64,000 nt of DNA, taken from assembly GCA_025055795.1 (NCBI GenBank), contig JANWVV010000006.1:1-64000 (forward strand). The letters run 5' to 3'. Numbering within the stretch: the stretch's first letter is position 1; every line of letters starts with the position of its first letter. Source of the DNA: Gemmataceae bacterium. GTDB lineage: Bacteria; Planctomycetota; Planctomycetia; Gemmatales; Gemmataceae. The notes beneath the pieces were generated by a model. The model searched no databases. It had not been told where the DNA came from and saw only the letters and a program-made list of their open reading frames with translations. The translations under genes were made by a program, and so were the position numbers. This document shows, piece by piece, positions 1-8,555 of this stretch.

Positions 1-121
1 CGTACAAGCGGAGGACGTCCCCTGTCCGGGCAGTTCGGATCGGTCGTGCGTAGCACGAAGCATCGCTAGTGGGGCCCATCTTTGACTGAGATGTTTTGCC
101 AGGCTAGCTGAGCGAAACCAG

Positions 122-1663
122 TTAAACCTGAATTCCGCCCGCAGAGGCGGCTGGTACAAGAGGTGACGGTTGCAAGCCACTGGCACGCAGTAACTCGCCT
201 GTACGGATCAGTTCCAGCATGGGTTGTAGATCTTCATGGAACAGATAATCAGCTTCCCGATGGGGAATGGCTGCCCGGATACGTTGATGGGCGGCCTCGA
301 CCCCGCGGCCAGGACGCAACGGCTGACGGTAATCCAACGCTTGGGCGGCTGTCAGTAATTCGATGGCCAGCACAGTTTCAACATTATCGTACACTCGCAG
401 CAGCTTCACCGCTGCAATACTGCCCATGCTCACATGGTCTTCCTGACCCAAGCTGGTCGGGATGGAATCGACGCTGGCTGGGTGACACAACACCTTATTT
501 TCGCTGACCAACGCCGCTGCTGTGTACTGCGGTATCATGAAGCCCGAGTTCAACCCGGTCTCACGCATGAGCAGCCGGGGCAGACCATCGTGTCCTTCCA
601 GTAGCAGGTAGATGCGACGTTCAGCAATCGATGCCAGTTCCGCCAGGGCGATAGCTGTCAGGTCTAGGGCAAGCGCCAGTGGCTGACCGTGAAAGTTGCC
701 GGCACTCACAATGTCGCCATCCTCCAGAACCAGTGGATTGTCGGTAACGCTATTCAACTCTGTTTCCAGGATGGTTGCGGCCCAGGCCAATGCATCGCCA
801 CTGGCTCCGTGTACTTGGGGAACACAGCGTAGACAGTAGGGATCCTGAACCTTGCCGCAGTGGCGATGGGACTCCAGAATCTGGCTTTCCTGTAGCAAAA
901 ACCGGATGTGCTCCGCTACCCGGACCGCCCCTGCAAAAGGGCGTAACGCGATGACACGCTGATCAAATGGTCGGATACTCCCTTGCAAAGCTTCCAAGGA
1001 CATCGCTGCAGCCAAATCGAATAAAGCGGTCAGCGTGTGTGCTTTCTCCAATACGTAGGCTCCGCAGGCACTCATGAATTGGGTGCCATTGATCAGAGCC
1101 AGGCCGTCTTTCGGAGCCAGAGCGAGCGGTTCCCACCCCTCCTGAGCCAGGACCACAGCAGCGGGTAGTTGTCCTGTCCCTGTCGCATCCCAGAAGGTAC
1201 CCTGCCCTATCAGGGGTAGACACAGATGGGCCAAGGGAGCCAGATCCCCCGAGGCCCCCACGCTGCCCCGGCTGGGCACCACAGGGATGCGGTCACGAGC
1301 ATCGAATTCCAGCAACCGCTGAAACGTCGGCAACGACACCCCCGAGTATCCCAACCCCAAAGCGTGGATCTTCAGACGGAGCATCAGGCGGCAAATTTCC
1401 GGTTTCAGTGGCTCCCCTACCCCCACCGCGTGGCTAAGCAGCAGATTCCGCTGCAGCTGCTCCAGTTGCGTCTCCGCAACCCGCTCCCGAGCCAAGGCAC
1501 CAAAACCGGTGTTGACCCCATAAATCGTTGCACCAGTAGTTAACGCCCCTTCCAACCGCTGCCGGCTAGCTACCACCCGTTGCGGATTATCCCGCCAATA
1601 GGCCATGCTGGCTGCCAGATCGCTATACAAATGACTGATGCGTAATCGGGGGATAGCGTCCAT
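122..1663 (-). CDS. hutH: histidine ammonia-lyase
   Basis: Catalyses deamination of L-histidine to urocanate, the first step of histidine degradation, in the cytoplasm. The 513-residue length is usual for the family. The MIO-forming Ala-Ser-Gly lies at residues 137-139 within GSVGASGDLAPL, and the family segments GVNTGFG (about 49-55), NGTQFM and TDNPLV are present. The ATG at 1663 is preceded by GGAGGAA at good spacing, so the start is secure. No hutU, hutI or hutG lies alongside, so the rest of the pathway must be elsewhere. A tyrosine or phenylalanine ammonia-lyase of the same fold is the only real alternative; overall similarity favours HutH. The 121 bases beyond its stop hold nothing I can identify. 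Confidence 0.95.
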   Translation of the reverse strand: MDAIPRLRISHLYSDLAASMAYWRDNPQRVVASRQRLEGALTTGATIYGVNTGFGALARERVAETQLEQLQRNLLLSHAVGVGEPLKPEICRLMLRLKIHALGLGYSGVSLPTFQRLLEFDARDRIPVVPSRGSVGASGDLAPLAHLCLPLIGQGTFWDATGTGQLPAAVVLAQEGWEPLALAPKDGLALINGTQFMSACGAYVLEKAHTLTALFDLAAAMSLEALQGSIRPFDQRVIALRPFAGAVRVAEHIRFLLQESQILESHRHCGKVQDPYCLRCVPQVHGASGDALAWAATILETELNSVTDNPLVLEDGDIVSAGNFHGQPLALALDLTAIALAELASIAERRIYLLLEGHDGLPRLLMRETGLNSGFMIPQYTAAALVSENKVLCHPASVDSIPTSLGQEDHVSMGSIAAVKLLRVYDNVETVLAIELLTAAQALDYRQPLRPGRGVEAAHQRIRAAIPHREADYLFHEDLQPMLELIRTGELLRASGLQPSPLVPAASAGGIQV

Positions 1664-1997
1664 CGAGGAATTTCCTCCATGCGTGGCTCTGATCCACCTT
1701 TCTAAACCCTTTTCTCGGATTGCCCGCTGTCAGCCCAAACCACCAACAGTTGGAAAACAACATTCCTACACAACGTCGCTAGGCAGTTCTTGGTCAATCC
1801 GCTGATGGCAACCGCTAAGATCTCGGGGCACCCCTACTCTACTCCAACGGCGCGATGATCCCTTTGACGTAATTTCCAATCTTGAATCTGAACTGGAAAA
1901 CAAAGATCGTAAGAACAGACCAATCGTTGTTTCTCTAGTAAGAAGAAAAACCTCCATCGCTCCGGATGGAGGTCGAACGATCAGTGAGGGGCGAGTT
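1664..1997. other. intergenic region between divergent genes
   Basis: This 334-base spacer separates the divergent hutH and dimethylformamidase-like genes and must hold both promoters. I see no convincing ORF. The only clear structure is the perfect hairpin listed separately at 1946-1973. Confidence 0.6.
1946..1973 (-). terminator. terminator-like hairpin reading on the minus strand
   Basis: A perfect 9-bp inverted repeat (ACCTCCATC / GATGGAGGT, 1950-1958 with 1965-1973) encloses a 6-base loop. Read on the minus strand it is followed by TTTTTCTTCTT, the form of an intrinsic terminator. No gene ends into it on that strand. It sits 24 bases upstream of the plus-strand start at 1998, so it could block antisense transcription or form a 5' leader structure. 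Confidence 0.5.
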
Positions 1998-3509
1998 ATG
2001 CCGCTGCAGCCTAGCCGTCGCGATGTTTTAGGGAGCAGTGCCATGGTTGCCACTGCCATGGGCACGGGGTCCCATTGGTTCGTCAGTGGGGCCTCCCCTG
2101 TCCGATCACGGCTCGTTAGCGAGGAAAACCAGCGTCCTGGTACAACCGACTGGCAACTGACTTACATCAAGTTCGACCCTAACAACCGTCTGCGGCAGAC
2201 GTTGATAGAAGGGTATTGTACTCGCACCTCCGTAGCGGCAGGGGAAAAAATCGGTTTCTGCGTGAGCACGCAACCTGCCTCGCCCTTCCACATCCACATT
2301 TATCGCCTCGGGTACTACGGAGGCACCGGCGGACGGCGGATGACAATCTTGGGACCATTCGAGGGTCAGCCGCAGGAAGTTCCCCCGCGGAGTGACAAAC
2401 GCTTACGCGAATGCCGCTGGAAGGTAGCCGTGGAGTTGGAAGTGCCGCGAGATTGGCTCAGTGGCGTCTACCTGGCCAAGCTGGTTGCTTCCCGACATCG
2501 CTACCAAAGTTACTGTATTTTCATCGTCCGCGATGACCGTCCTGCGGATTTTCTATTTCAATGCAGCACTAATACCTGGCAGGCATATAACAAGTGGCCT
2601 GCAGCCGATTCACTGTATGATAATGATCGGCCTGACCATAAGCCGCTGGTTTCCGGCGTTCGCGTCAGCTTTGATCGCCCTTATGCCCGTTACTGGCAAG
2701 TAACTGACAATCCGCTATCGTTGGGTTCAGGCGAGTTCCTGCTGTTCGAGTTTCCCTTCGCCTACTGGCTGGAACAGCATGGCTACGACGTGACTTACTG
2801 TGCCAATGAAGACATCGACCGGTCACTGGACACGCTGCTGCGTTGCCGGGCCTTTCTGTCCGTGGGTCATGACGAATATTGGACCCGCCGACAGTTCGAC
2901 CACTGCCTGGAAGCGGTCCGACGTGGTGTGCACTTTGGCTTTTTCTCGGGGAACACCTGCTGCTTTGTGCTGGAAGCAACACCTTCCAGTAGCGGACAGC
3001 CCCACCGGATCATTGAGCGTGTCGGACGCTATGGCGGTATCCGACCAGGAGAAGATAAATACATGGCTGACCTGCCCGTAGCAGCCCCCAATGAAGCCAC
3101 TTTGATCGGAGCGCAGACCGTCTCCCCTTTCAATGGCTCAGGCGACTGGATTTGCCGAAAGCCGAACCATTGGATTTTCGAAGGCACCGGCATGCGGTCG
3201 GGGGAGGGCATTCCGGGACTAGTCGGTTGGGAATTCCATGGCGATCCCGCCGATATCCCCGGTTTGGAAGTGGTTGCAGCCGGCAAAACCTGGACGGCCG
3301 GTGAAGCCGAAAGTCATTACGAAGCAACCATTTATTCAGGACCTAAGGGGAACATCATTTTTAATGCGGCCACCATCTTCTGGGCTCAAGGATTGAGTAG
3401 TCCACCAGGACATTGGCTACCCTACGTCCATAACGGCCGCCCACATGGTCCCGACCCCCGCGTCCAACGCATCACCCGCAACCTGCTAGAACGTTGGCGG
3501 CAAAGCTGA
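1998..3509 (+). CDS. exported N,N-dimethylformamidase large-subunit-like protein
   Basis: Resembles the beta (large) subunit family of N,N-dimethylformamidase, whose characterised members hydrolyse an amide to dimethylamine and formate. Visible family features are GYYGGTGGR (about 104-112), the block FQCSTNTWQAYNKW, an EFPFAYWLEQHGYDV segment and SVGHDEYWTRRQFD. The N-terminus carries a twin-arginine type motif (SRRDVL, residues 6-11) followed by a hydrophobic stretch, so the protein is probably exported through Tat. GAGGGG six bases before the ATG supports the start. No small (alpha) subunit gene is adjacent, so the true substrate is unknown. Sure of the family, unsure of the reaction. Confidence 0.8.
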   Translation: MPLQPSRRDVLGSSAMVATAMGTGSHWFVSGASPVRSRLVSEENQRPGTTDWQLTYIKFDPNNRLRQTLIEGYCTRTSVAAGEKIGFCVSTQPASPFHIHIYRLGYYGGTGGRRMTILGPFEGQPQEVPPRSDKRLRECRWKVAVELEVPRDWLSGVYLAKLVASRHRYQSYCIFIVRDDRPADFLFQCSTNTWQAYNKWPAADSLYDNDRPDHKPLVSGVRVSFDRPYARYWQVTDNPLSLGSGEFLLFEFPFAYWLEQHGYDVTYCANEDIDRSLDTLLRCRAFLSVGHDEYWTRRQFDHCLEAVRRGVHFGFFSGNTCCFVLEATPSSSGQPHRIIERVGRYGGIRPGEDKYMADLPVAAPNEATLIGAQTVSPFNGSGDWICRKPNHWIFEGTGMRSGEGIPGLVGWEFHGDPADIPGLEVVAAGKTWTAGEAESHYEATIYSGPKGNIIFNAATIFWAQGLSSPPGHWLPYVHNGRPHGPDPRVQRITRNLLERWRQS

Positions 3510-3968
3510 AAGATCAACTAGTAATATGGTCTTAGTTTTGTTTCCCCTTCGATGCTGGACACCATGCACACCCTAGGACAATATTCCTCCTCCACATTTC
3601 TGGGCAGGAGGATCGCGGTTCCCGCCTTACTACAGCTGCACAGGCTGGGTACTCCTAGGGTGATTCCAATAACTTGACGCCACGTTTCTTGATGCCTGAA
3701 GGGTGAGACACACGGACGTCAGGATGAATGTCCCCCTAGCAAACACACACCCTGAGTTGCTTCCTAGCCAAGCGTGGTGTATTTGCATTCGCACTGATGA
3801 TCCATGAGATGAGGGAGGGTGTATTTCCATGTAATTAGAATGAAATTAGACTTGTCCTTGGTAGTGGGCATTGATGGCACGAATGCCCTCGCTAGAAGAA
3901 TTGACCATAAAATGCCCAAAAAAAGTCCGCTGATTTACATTGTCCTTACCTTCCCTGTAAATTGCGGG
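3510..3968. other. intergenic region, no gene seen
   Basis: This 459-base spacer lies between two convergent genes. A 66-codon minus-strand ORF near 3630-3830 has no recognisable protein character. I see no RNA gene and no clear terminator. Confidence 0.5.
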
Positions 3969-4475
3969 CTAGTCGCCGTTTCCGATTCCCTTTTTTGATA
4001 TCTCGTGATCTGACTGGCGATCGATGTTCTGCCATGCTCTTAATGTCAGCAGCAGCCAGACAGCCAGGACCAGCCATTGCCCAGTACAAGTCCACAAGTA
4101 CAGCCGATGGACTGGATAAAATGGGGGATGGATGACCACATAACGGCGACCTGGATCCATGAAGCTGACTAATAACAGATAGAAATACAGCAACAAACCG
4201 TGGGCACAGGCTGCAATAATCCAGCAAACCCAACGAATATGGCGAGAACGTCGCTCCGGCTCGACTGCCACGAGCATGTCCCACAGACATGCACCCAGGG
4301 AAATGAAACCCAGCAGATGCAAGATTTCCACCACGCGAGCGGTCACCGCTCCTTGCACCGCAGAAGAACCTAGCACCTCAGTTCCGAGCGGAACCACAAA
4401 GGCGCTATAAAAAACAAATCCCCCTTGCCATACCATCAAGGCTTGTACTAGCAAGTAACGACGCCAAAGAGTCAT
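3969..4475 (-). CDS. small four-helix membrane protein, unknown function
   Basis: About 168 residues with four hydrophobic segments: around 8-30 (a WQGGFVFYSAFVVPLG stretch), 48-70, 82-105 and 133-153. The sizes and spacing resemble DUF4149/TMEM205-like membrane proteins, though I cannot confirm the family. The ATG at 4475 is preferred to the upstream TTG at 4481. The C-terminal 20 residues are hydrophilic and charged. It has no operon partner; the flanking genes are far away or on the other strand. Coding is supported by the clean transmembrane pattern, which random ORFs here do not show. Confidence 0.65.
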   Translation of the reverse strand: MTLWRRYLLVQALMVWQGGFVFYSAFVVPLGTEVLGSSAVQGAVTARVVEILHLLGFISLGACLWDMLVAVEPERRSRHIRWVCWIIAACAHGLLLYFYLLLVSFMDPGRRYVVIHPPFYPVHRLYLWTCTGQWLVLAVWLLLTLRAWQNIDRQSDHEISKKGIGNGD

Positions 4476-5045
4476 AAGCAACTAATAATTAAAATTATGT
4501 ATAAATGAATCGATCCATTTTAAAATATAGTTATTGGATTCCTCCAGTCATCTATTGTACGCAAGAAAAAAATTTTTCTCAAAGGTTCCAACATTCGATA
4601 TTCATAATTTATGTTATACTAGTTGTAGTTTTTCGGATGAAGTTTATATTACTATAAAACAACAGTCTTATGGTCAATCCGAGGGGTCAAAAACGTAATC
4701 TCTACCATATAGGATGGTCATACTAACAGTCCGAGCTACTAAAGAGCGAACCTGAGGAAAGTATAAAGGCGTAAAGCCAATCGTCTGCTTTTGCAACCAA
4801 AACAAGTCACCGATTTCGATGGGATTAATCTGAGCAAGGTGTAAAATTCTCCCAGAAAGATTTGATTTCCTGAAATGGGCGGGAATACCGCACACAACTA
4901 TTTTATAGTTGTTCCGAATGAAAAGACGATCACGGCTAAATCGAAACAGGAAGTTTTTACTCAATGGTGGCTAAAGGCCGAAAATACTTAAAGTCCATCT
5001 GTCGGAATCTCAGTGACGAGGGCGTGCAGCATGGAGAGGCAATGC
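4476..5045. other. AT-rich intergenic region
   Basis: This spacer is more AT-rich than its neighbours, with a near-palindromic AGAAAAA...TTTTTCT element around 4563-4580. A 96-codon minus-strand ORF (4674-4964, TTG start) overlaps no other gene but has no recognised domain and no ribosome-binding site, so I do not call it. The promoter of the gene at 5046 should lie here. Confidence 0.4.
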
Positions 5046-6791
5046 ATGGCTGTGAGCAGAGGGGTGGACAAGGGGTATCGTCGCAGCGTCCGCGTCGCCT
5101 TACTCATAGGCCTGGTTGCGGGCATTTTTTTAGCTTGGCCGGGGGGTGCAGCTCCTCCAACGATAAGACCAGTCGAAGAACCTCGTATTGGCGGCCTGCC
5201 CCTTTTTGCCGATTGGCCTCGAGAGCAACGGCCAGCCTTGGCTCTTGTGATCAGCGGTCAGACCTATGGATTTTTGCAACCCTGTGGCTGTACCCGTCCG
5301 CAGCTGGGGGGATTAGAACGCCGGGCCCAACTCGTCCAGAGCCTCAAGGCAAAGGGTTGGCCAGTGGCCGGTGTCGACTTGGGCGACATTTACCCCCAAC
5401 ACCTGTATGTTCGACAACAAGGATTACTGCGTTATGAAACAGTCATGCGGGCCTTGCATGCCATGGGTTATCAGGCCGTCGGAATCGGCAAAGCCGATCT
5501 GGAAGCAGAGTTGGATAAACTGCTGACTGCTTACGCCTTACAAGAAGAACGGCCACCGTACTTGTTAGCAGCCAATCTGTTGGGTCAAGTAGATGGCAAA
5601 CCGATATCTCGTCAGGAACGGTTCCAGCCCGCCGGACTGAACCGTCCTCTCGTCGAACGCTTTGAAGTAACCAAAGTTGGATCGACAGTCCTGGGCATCG
5701 TGGGCCTAATCGGCCGGACACTGGCCGAAGAGATCGAAAGCAGTAAGCTCGATCCCAGCATAACGTTCGTCAAAAATGCGCAGGGCAAGATTGATAACGG
5801 CACGGTTCTGCGTGAAGTCCTGACAGCCCTCAGGGGACACACCACACCACCGCAACTATTGGTCCTGCTGTACCAGGGTAGTGCTGATGAAGCTGCTTTA
5901 CTTGCCCGAGACTTCCCGCAGTTTCAGGTGATAGTTTGTCGATCAGATGACTCGGAGCCCCCGCAGTTTCCCCAACGCGTTAATAACGGACGAACTTTGA
6001 TCGTCCAGGTCGGCCATAAGGGACGCTACGTTGGCGTGGTTGGGGCTTTTTCCCAGACCGGCGACGCTTGGCAGCTTCACTATCAACTGGTGCCGCTCAC
6101 CGAGTATTACGTCACCCCAGGCAGCGAAGAGGCGGCCTACAAGAGCAACCCCGTTCTGCCGCTACTGCAAACCTATGCAGAACGCGTGCGGGATCGCAAC
6201 CTACTAGCTGCTGTGGCCAAACGTCCCCATCCGGTTCAGATTCAGCATCCTGACCTGAATCTCAGTTACTACGGCTCGCAACGTTGTCAAAGCTGCCATG
6301 CCGAAGACTACCGCATTTGGGAAAAGACAGCCCATAGCCACGCTCTGGACACCTTAGAACATAAAGCCCGGCGACCTGAGCTGCGGCAATTCGATCCCGA
6401 ATGCGTCGTCTGCCACAGTGTTGGCCTGGAGTATCAGACAGGCTTCGTTAGTGCCACGAAAACGCCATCCCTGAAACACGTCGGTTGCGAAAGCTGCCAT
6501 GGGCCTGGAAGCGGACATGCCACCAATCCTCAACACACGGGGCTCCAACTACTCATGTCCCCCTGGAAACAAGAAGCGACTGATCGTCTTCCTAGTGCGG
6601 AGCAGATGAAAAAACTCGCAGCCTTGCCACCTGTCGAACAGCGCCAGGCCGAACAAGCATTGCCGGCTTCCCAACGCCGGACCGTTGAACGCGTTGCGAC
6701 CATATGCATGAAATGCCATGATCACGATAACGACCCGTACTTCAACCTGTACGTCTATTGGCCCAAAATCGAGCACGGCAGAAAACGGTAA
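5046..6791 (+). CDS. exported metallophosphatase / tetraheme cytochrome c fusion
   Basis: The N-terminal half resembles 5'-nucleotidase (UshA-like) calcineurin-fold phosphatases. It includes FLQPCGCTRPQLGGLERR, a Cys-containing signature seen in exported members from multiheme organisms. The C-terminal third carries four CxxCH heme sites: CQSCH (6285), CVVCH, CESCH and CMKCH, in a cytochrome c554-like arrangement. A signal peptide (RRSVRVALLIGLVAGIFLAW) places it outside the cytoplasmic membrane. GGAGAGG at 5033-5039 supports the ATG at 5046 over the in-frame GTG at 5013. The gene stands alone. Its redox partner and substrate are unknown; a role in periplasmic electron transfer tied to phosphate-ester or sulfur chemistry is inference. 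Confidence 0.85.
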   Translation: MAVSRGVDKGYRRSVRVALLIGLVAGIFLAWPGGAAPPTIRPVEEPRIGGLPLFADWPREQRPALALVISGQTYGFLQPCGCTRPQLGGLERRAQLVQSLKAKGWPVAGVDLGDIYPQHLYVRQQGLLRYETVMRALHAMGYQAVGIGKADLEAELDKLLTAYALQEERPPYLLAANLLGQVDGKPISRQERFQPAGLNRPLVERFEVTKVGSTVLGIVGLIGRTLAEEIESSKLDPSITFVKNAQGKIDNGTVLREVLTALRGHTTPPQLLVLLYQGSADEAALLARDFPQFQVIVCRSDDSEPPQFPQRVNNGRTLIVQVGHKGRYVGVVGAFSQTGDAWQLHYQLVPLTEYYVTPGSEEAAYKSNPVLPLLQTYAERVRDRNLLAAVAKRPHPVQIQHPDLNLSYYGSQRCQSCHAEDYRIWEKTAHSHALDTLEHKARRPELRQFDPECVVCHSVGLEYQTGFVSATKTPSLKHVGCESCHGPGSGHATNPQHTGLQLLMSPWKQEATDRLPSAEQMKKLAALPPVEQRQAEQALPASQRRTVERVATICMKCHDHDNDPYFNLYVYWPKIEHGRKR

Positions 6792-7456
6792 AAAATTCCC
6801 GGACGCTTGAGTAACTCCTATGCGGCCATCCAATATCTGACTTGCCTACAACCTCCAAAGACCTACATAGACTCCAACGCGGGGGGTGGAAAACGGCTAA
6901 TCCAATCTCGCTCCCCTCACGCAGAGGAGTAGGCCGTCGATATTGGTTACGCCCCTAGTGAGCCGCCATGGGTTCACCGACCACAACACGCAAATGATGG
7001 GTGGCATCGTCAAATTGTTTTCGCCCTTGGTAACCGTCCAAAAATGGTGCCAACATGCGTTCTCGTCCCCTCCATGATCCCTATCGGTCATGTTGTTGGC
7101 ACCCCAATTCTCCACGCTGCCGTACAATCCCTTAATGTCTCTCGTTTCCTCACTTCCTTCCATTCCTAATCTGCATATCATAACTTCCCCTTAAAAAAAG
7201 AAAGTGAGGGAGACGTTCTGAACTGCCACTCGCAATGGCGTAACGATTACTTCCCTGGCATTACCCTGCATGACTACCTTTGGCTGTTGTGCGCGATATG
7301 CTAAGGGAACTGAACCTACCCAACTCCCAATGATTAGTACCCTAAACAAGGGTCTAAAATCGTTTTGGCAACGGACAAAAGTAAAAGACGTATCAGATAT
7401 AGTTCCGAAGTTTTGTTTTCTGACTTCGAGATTTAAAACGGATTTCAAAGTAGGTT
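6792..7456. other. long intergenic region, no gene seen
   Basis: The 665 bases between two plus-strand genes hold only short ORFs (94, 85 and 67 codons) with no protein character. The one structural feature is the interrupted inverted repeat at 7046-7103. A small RNA is possible, but nothing in the sequence proves it. Confidence 0.45.
7046..7103. repeat. imperfect inverted repeat (stem-loop)
   Basis: GGTGCCAACATG at 7046-7057 pairs with CATGTTGTTGGCACC at 7089-7103, leaving a 3-base bulge and a loop of about 31 bases. No T-run follows on either strand, so it is not a standard terminator. It may be an RNA structure or a protein-binding site. Confidence 0.4.
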
Positions 7457-8461
7457 ATGGCCGCGCACCATAGTCTGTCACCATTTGCGGTTACTCCTCA
7501 GGAAGCTGGCCATACACTGGCCAAAGTGCTGCGTGCTCGCCTGGGTGGTCCCTCCTGGACGCAAGTGCGTCGTCTGATCACAGCTCGGCGGGTTCTGGTC
7601 AACGAAAATGTTTGTACTGACGACGCACGGCGATTACAGGAAGGCGAGACGGTGACCTTGTTGGATCATCCTCGACCGCTACCCGCCACAGCTCATCCGC
7701 AGCGGCTAGTGTTGCGCTATTGGGACGAACACATCGTGGTTGTGGAAAAACCCGCGGGAATCAACACCGTTCGCCATCCCCTCGAGCAACACTGGTCGCA
7801 GGAGCGTCGCCGGCGTTCGCCCACCCTGGAAGACCTGACGCAATGGGCCTTGGCCGGTCGCCTACGCCATCCTTGGTACGAACTGCCTCGGCTACGGATC
7901 GTTCATCGTCTGGATCGTGAAACAAGCGGCTTACTCGTTTTCGCACGTACCGCCGAGGCAGAGCGAGCATTAGGGCGGCAATTCCAGCTCCATACAGTGT
8001 TTCGACGCTACCTAGCAATTGTCGTGGGGCAAGTATCGAATCAGACATTCCGTTCCCGCCTGGTCCGGGATCGTGGCGATGGTCGTCGCGGTAGTACATC
8101 GAATCCACACCGGGGAAAAGAAGCCGTCACCCATGTGGAGACCATCGAATACCTGCCTGGCTCGCCGGGATACACGCTGTTGTCTTGTCGCTTGGAAACG
8201 GGTCGGACGCATCAGATCCGCATTCATCTGGCGGAGGCGGGCCATCCCGTCTGTGGCGAAAAAGTATACGTCCGTTGCCTGGATGGCCGACTCCTGCCCG
8301 ATCCCAGCAATGCGCCACGCCTTGCATTGCACGCGGCCGAATTAGGATTTCTCCATCCCGCCACCAGACAACCGCTCCACTGGAGTATGCCCCTGCCCAC
8401 CGATCTGGCTCGATTCCTGGAGAGGCTTAAATGTGAAGCATTTCCCGGCAGATCTACCTGA
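7457..8461 (+). CDS. RluA/RluD-family 23S rRNA pseudouridine synthase
   Basis: Isomerises uridine to pseudouridine in RNA. An N-terminal S4-like RNA-binding segment (about 15-70) precedes the catalytic domain. HRLDRETSGLLVFA has the nucleophilic Asp at residue 153, and later TGRTHQIRIHL and the HALHA-like region (RLALHAAELGF) complete the family pattern. Length (334) is typical. The ATG at 7457 follows a weak AGG. It is convergent with the sigma54 activator gene downstream. RluA, RluC and RluD type members cannot be told apart by eye, so no gene symbol is given. Confidence 0.9.
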   Translation: MAAHHSLSPFAVTPQEAGHTLAKVLRARLGGPSWTQVRRLITARRVLVNENVCTDDARRLQEGETVTLLDHPRPLPATAHPQRLVLRYWDEHIVVVEKPAGINTVRHPLEQHWSQERRRRSPTLEDLTQWALAGRLRHPWYELPRLRIVHRLDRETSGLLVFARTAEAERALGRQFQLHTVFRRYLAIVVGQVSNQTFRSRLVRDRGDGRRGSTSNPHRGKEAVTHVETIEYLPGSPGYTLLSCRLETGRTHQIRIHLAEAGHPVCGEKVYVRCLDGRLLPDPSNAPRLALHAAELGFLHPATRQPLHWSMPLPTDLARFLERLKCEAFPGRST

Positions 8462-8555
8462 TGAACGGATCGGCTTTTTGTCAACTGCCCAGGCCGACCT
8501 ATCGCCATTTATCCACTGCCGTCACTTCGGACGTGGGTAGCCACCCTTGCCCTGT

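Noticed and set aside
4674-4964. 96-codon minus-strand ORF in the AT-rich spacer
   Set aside because: TTG start without ribosome-binding site and no recognisable domain; overlaps no gene, so it cannot be excluded, but there is too little to call it.
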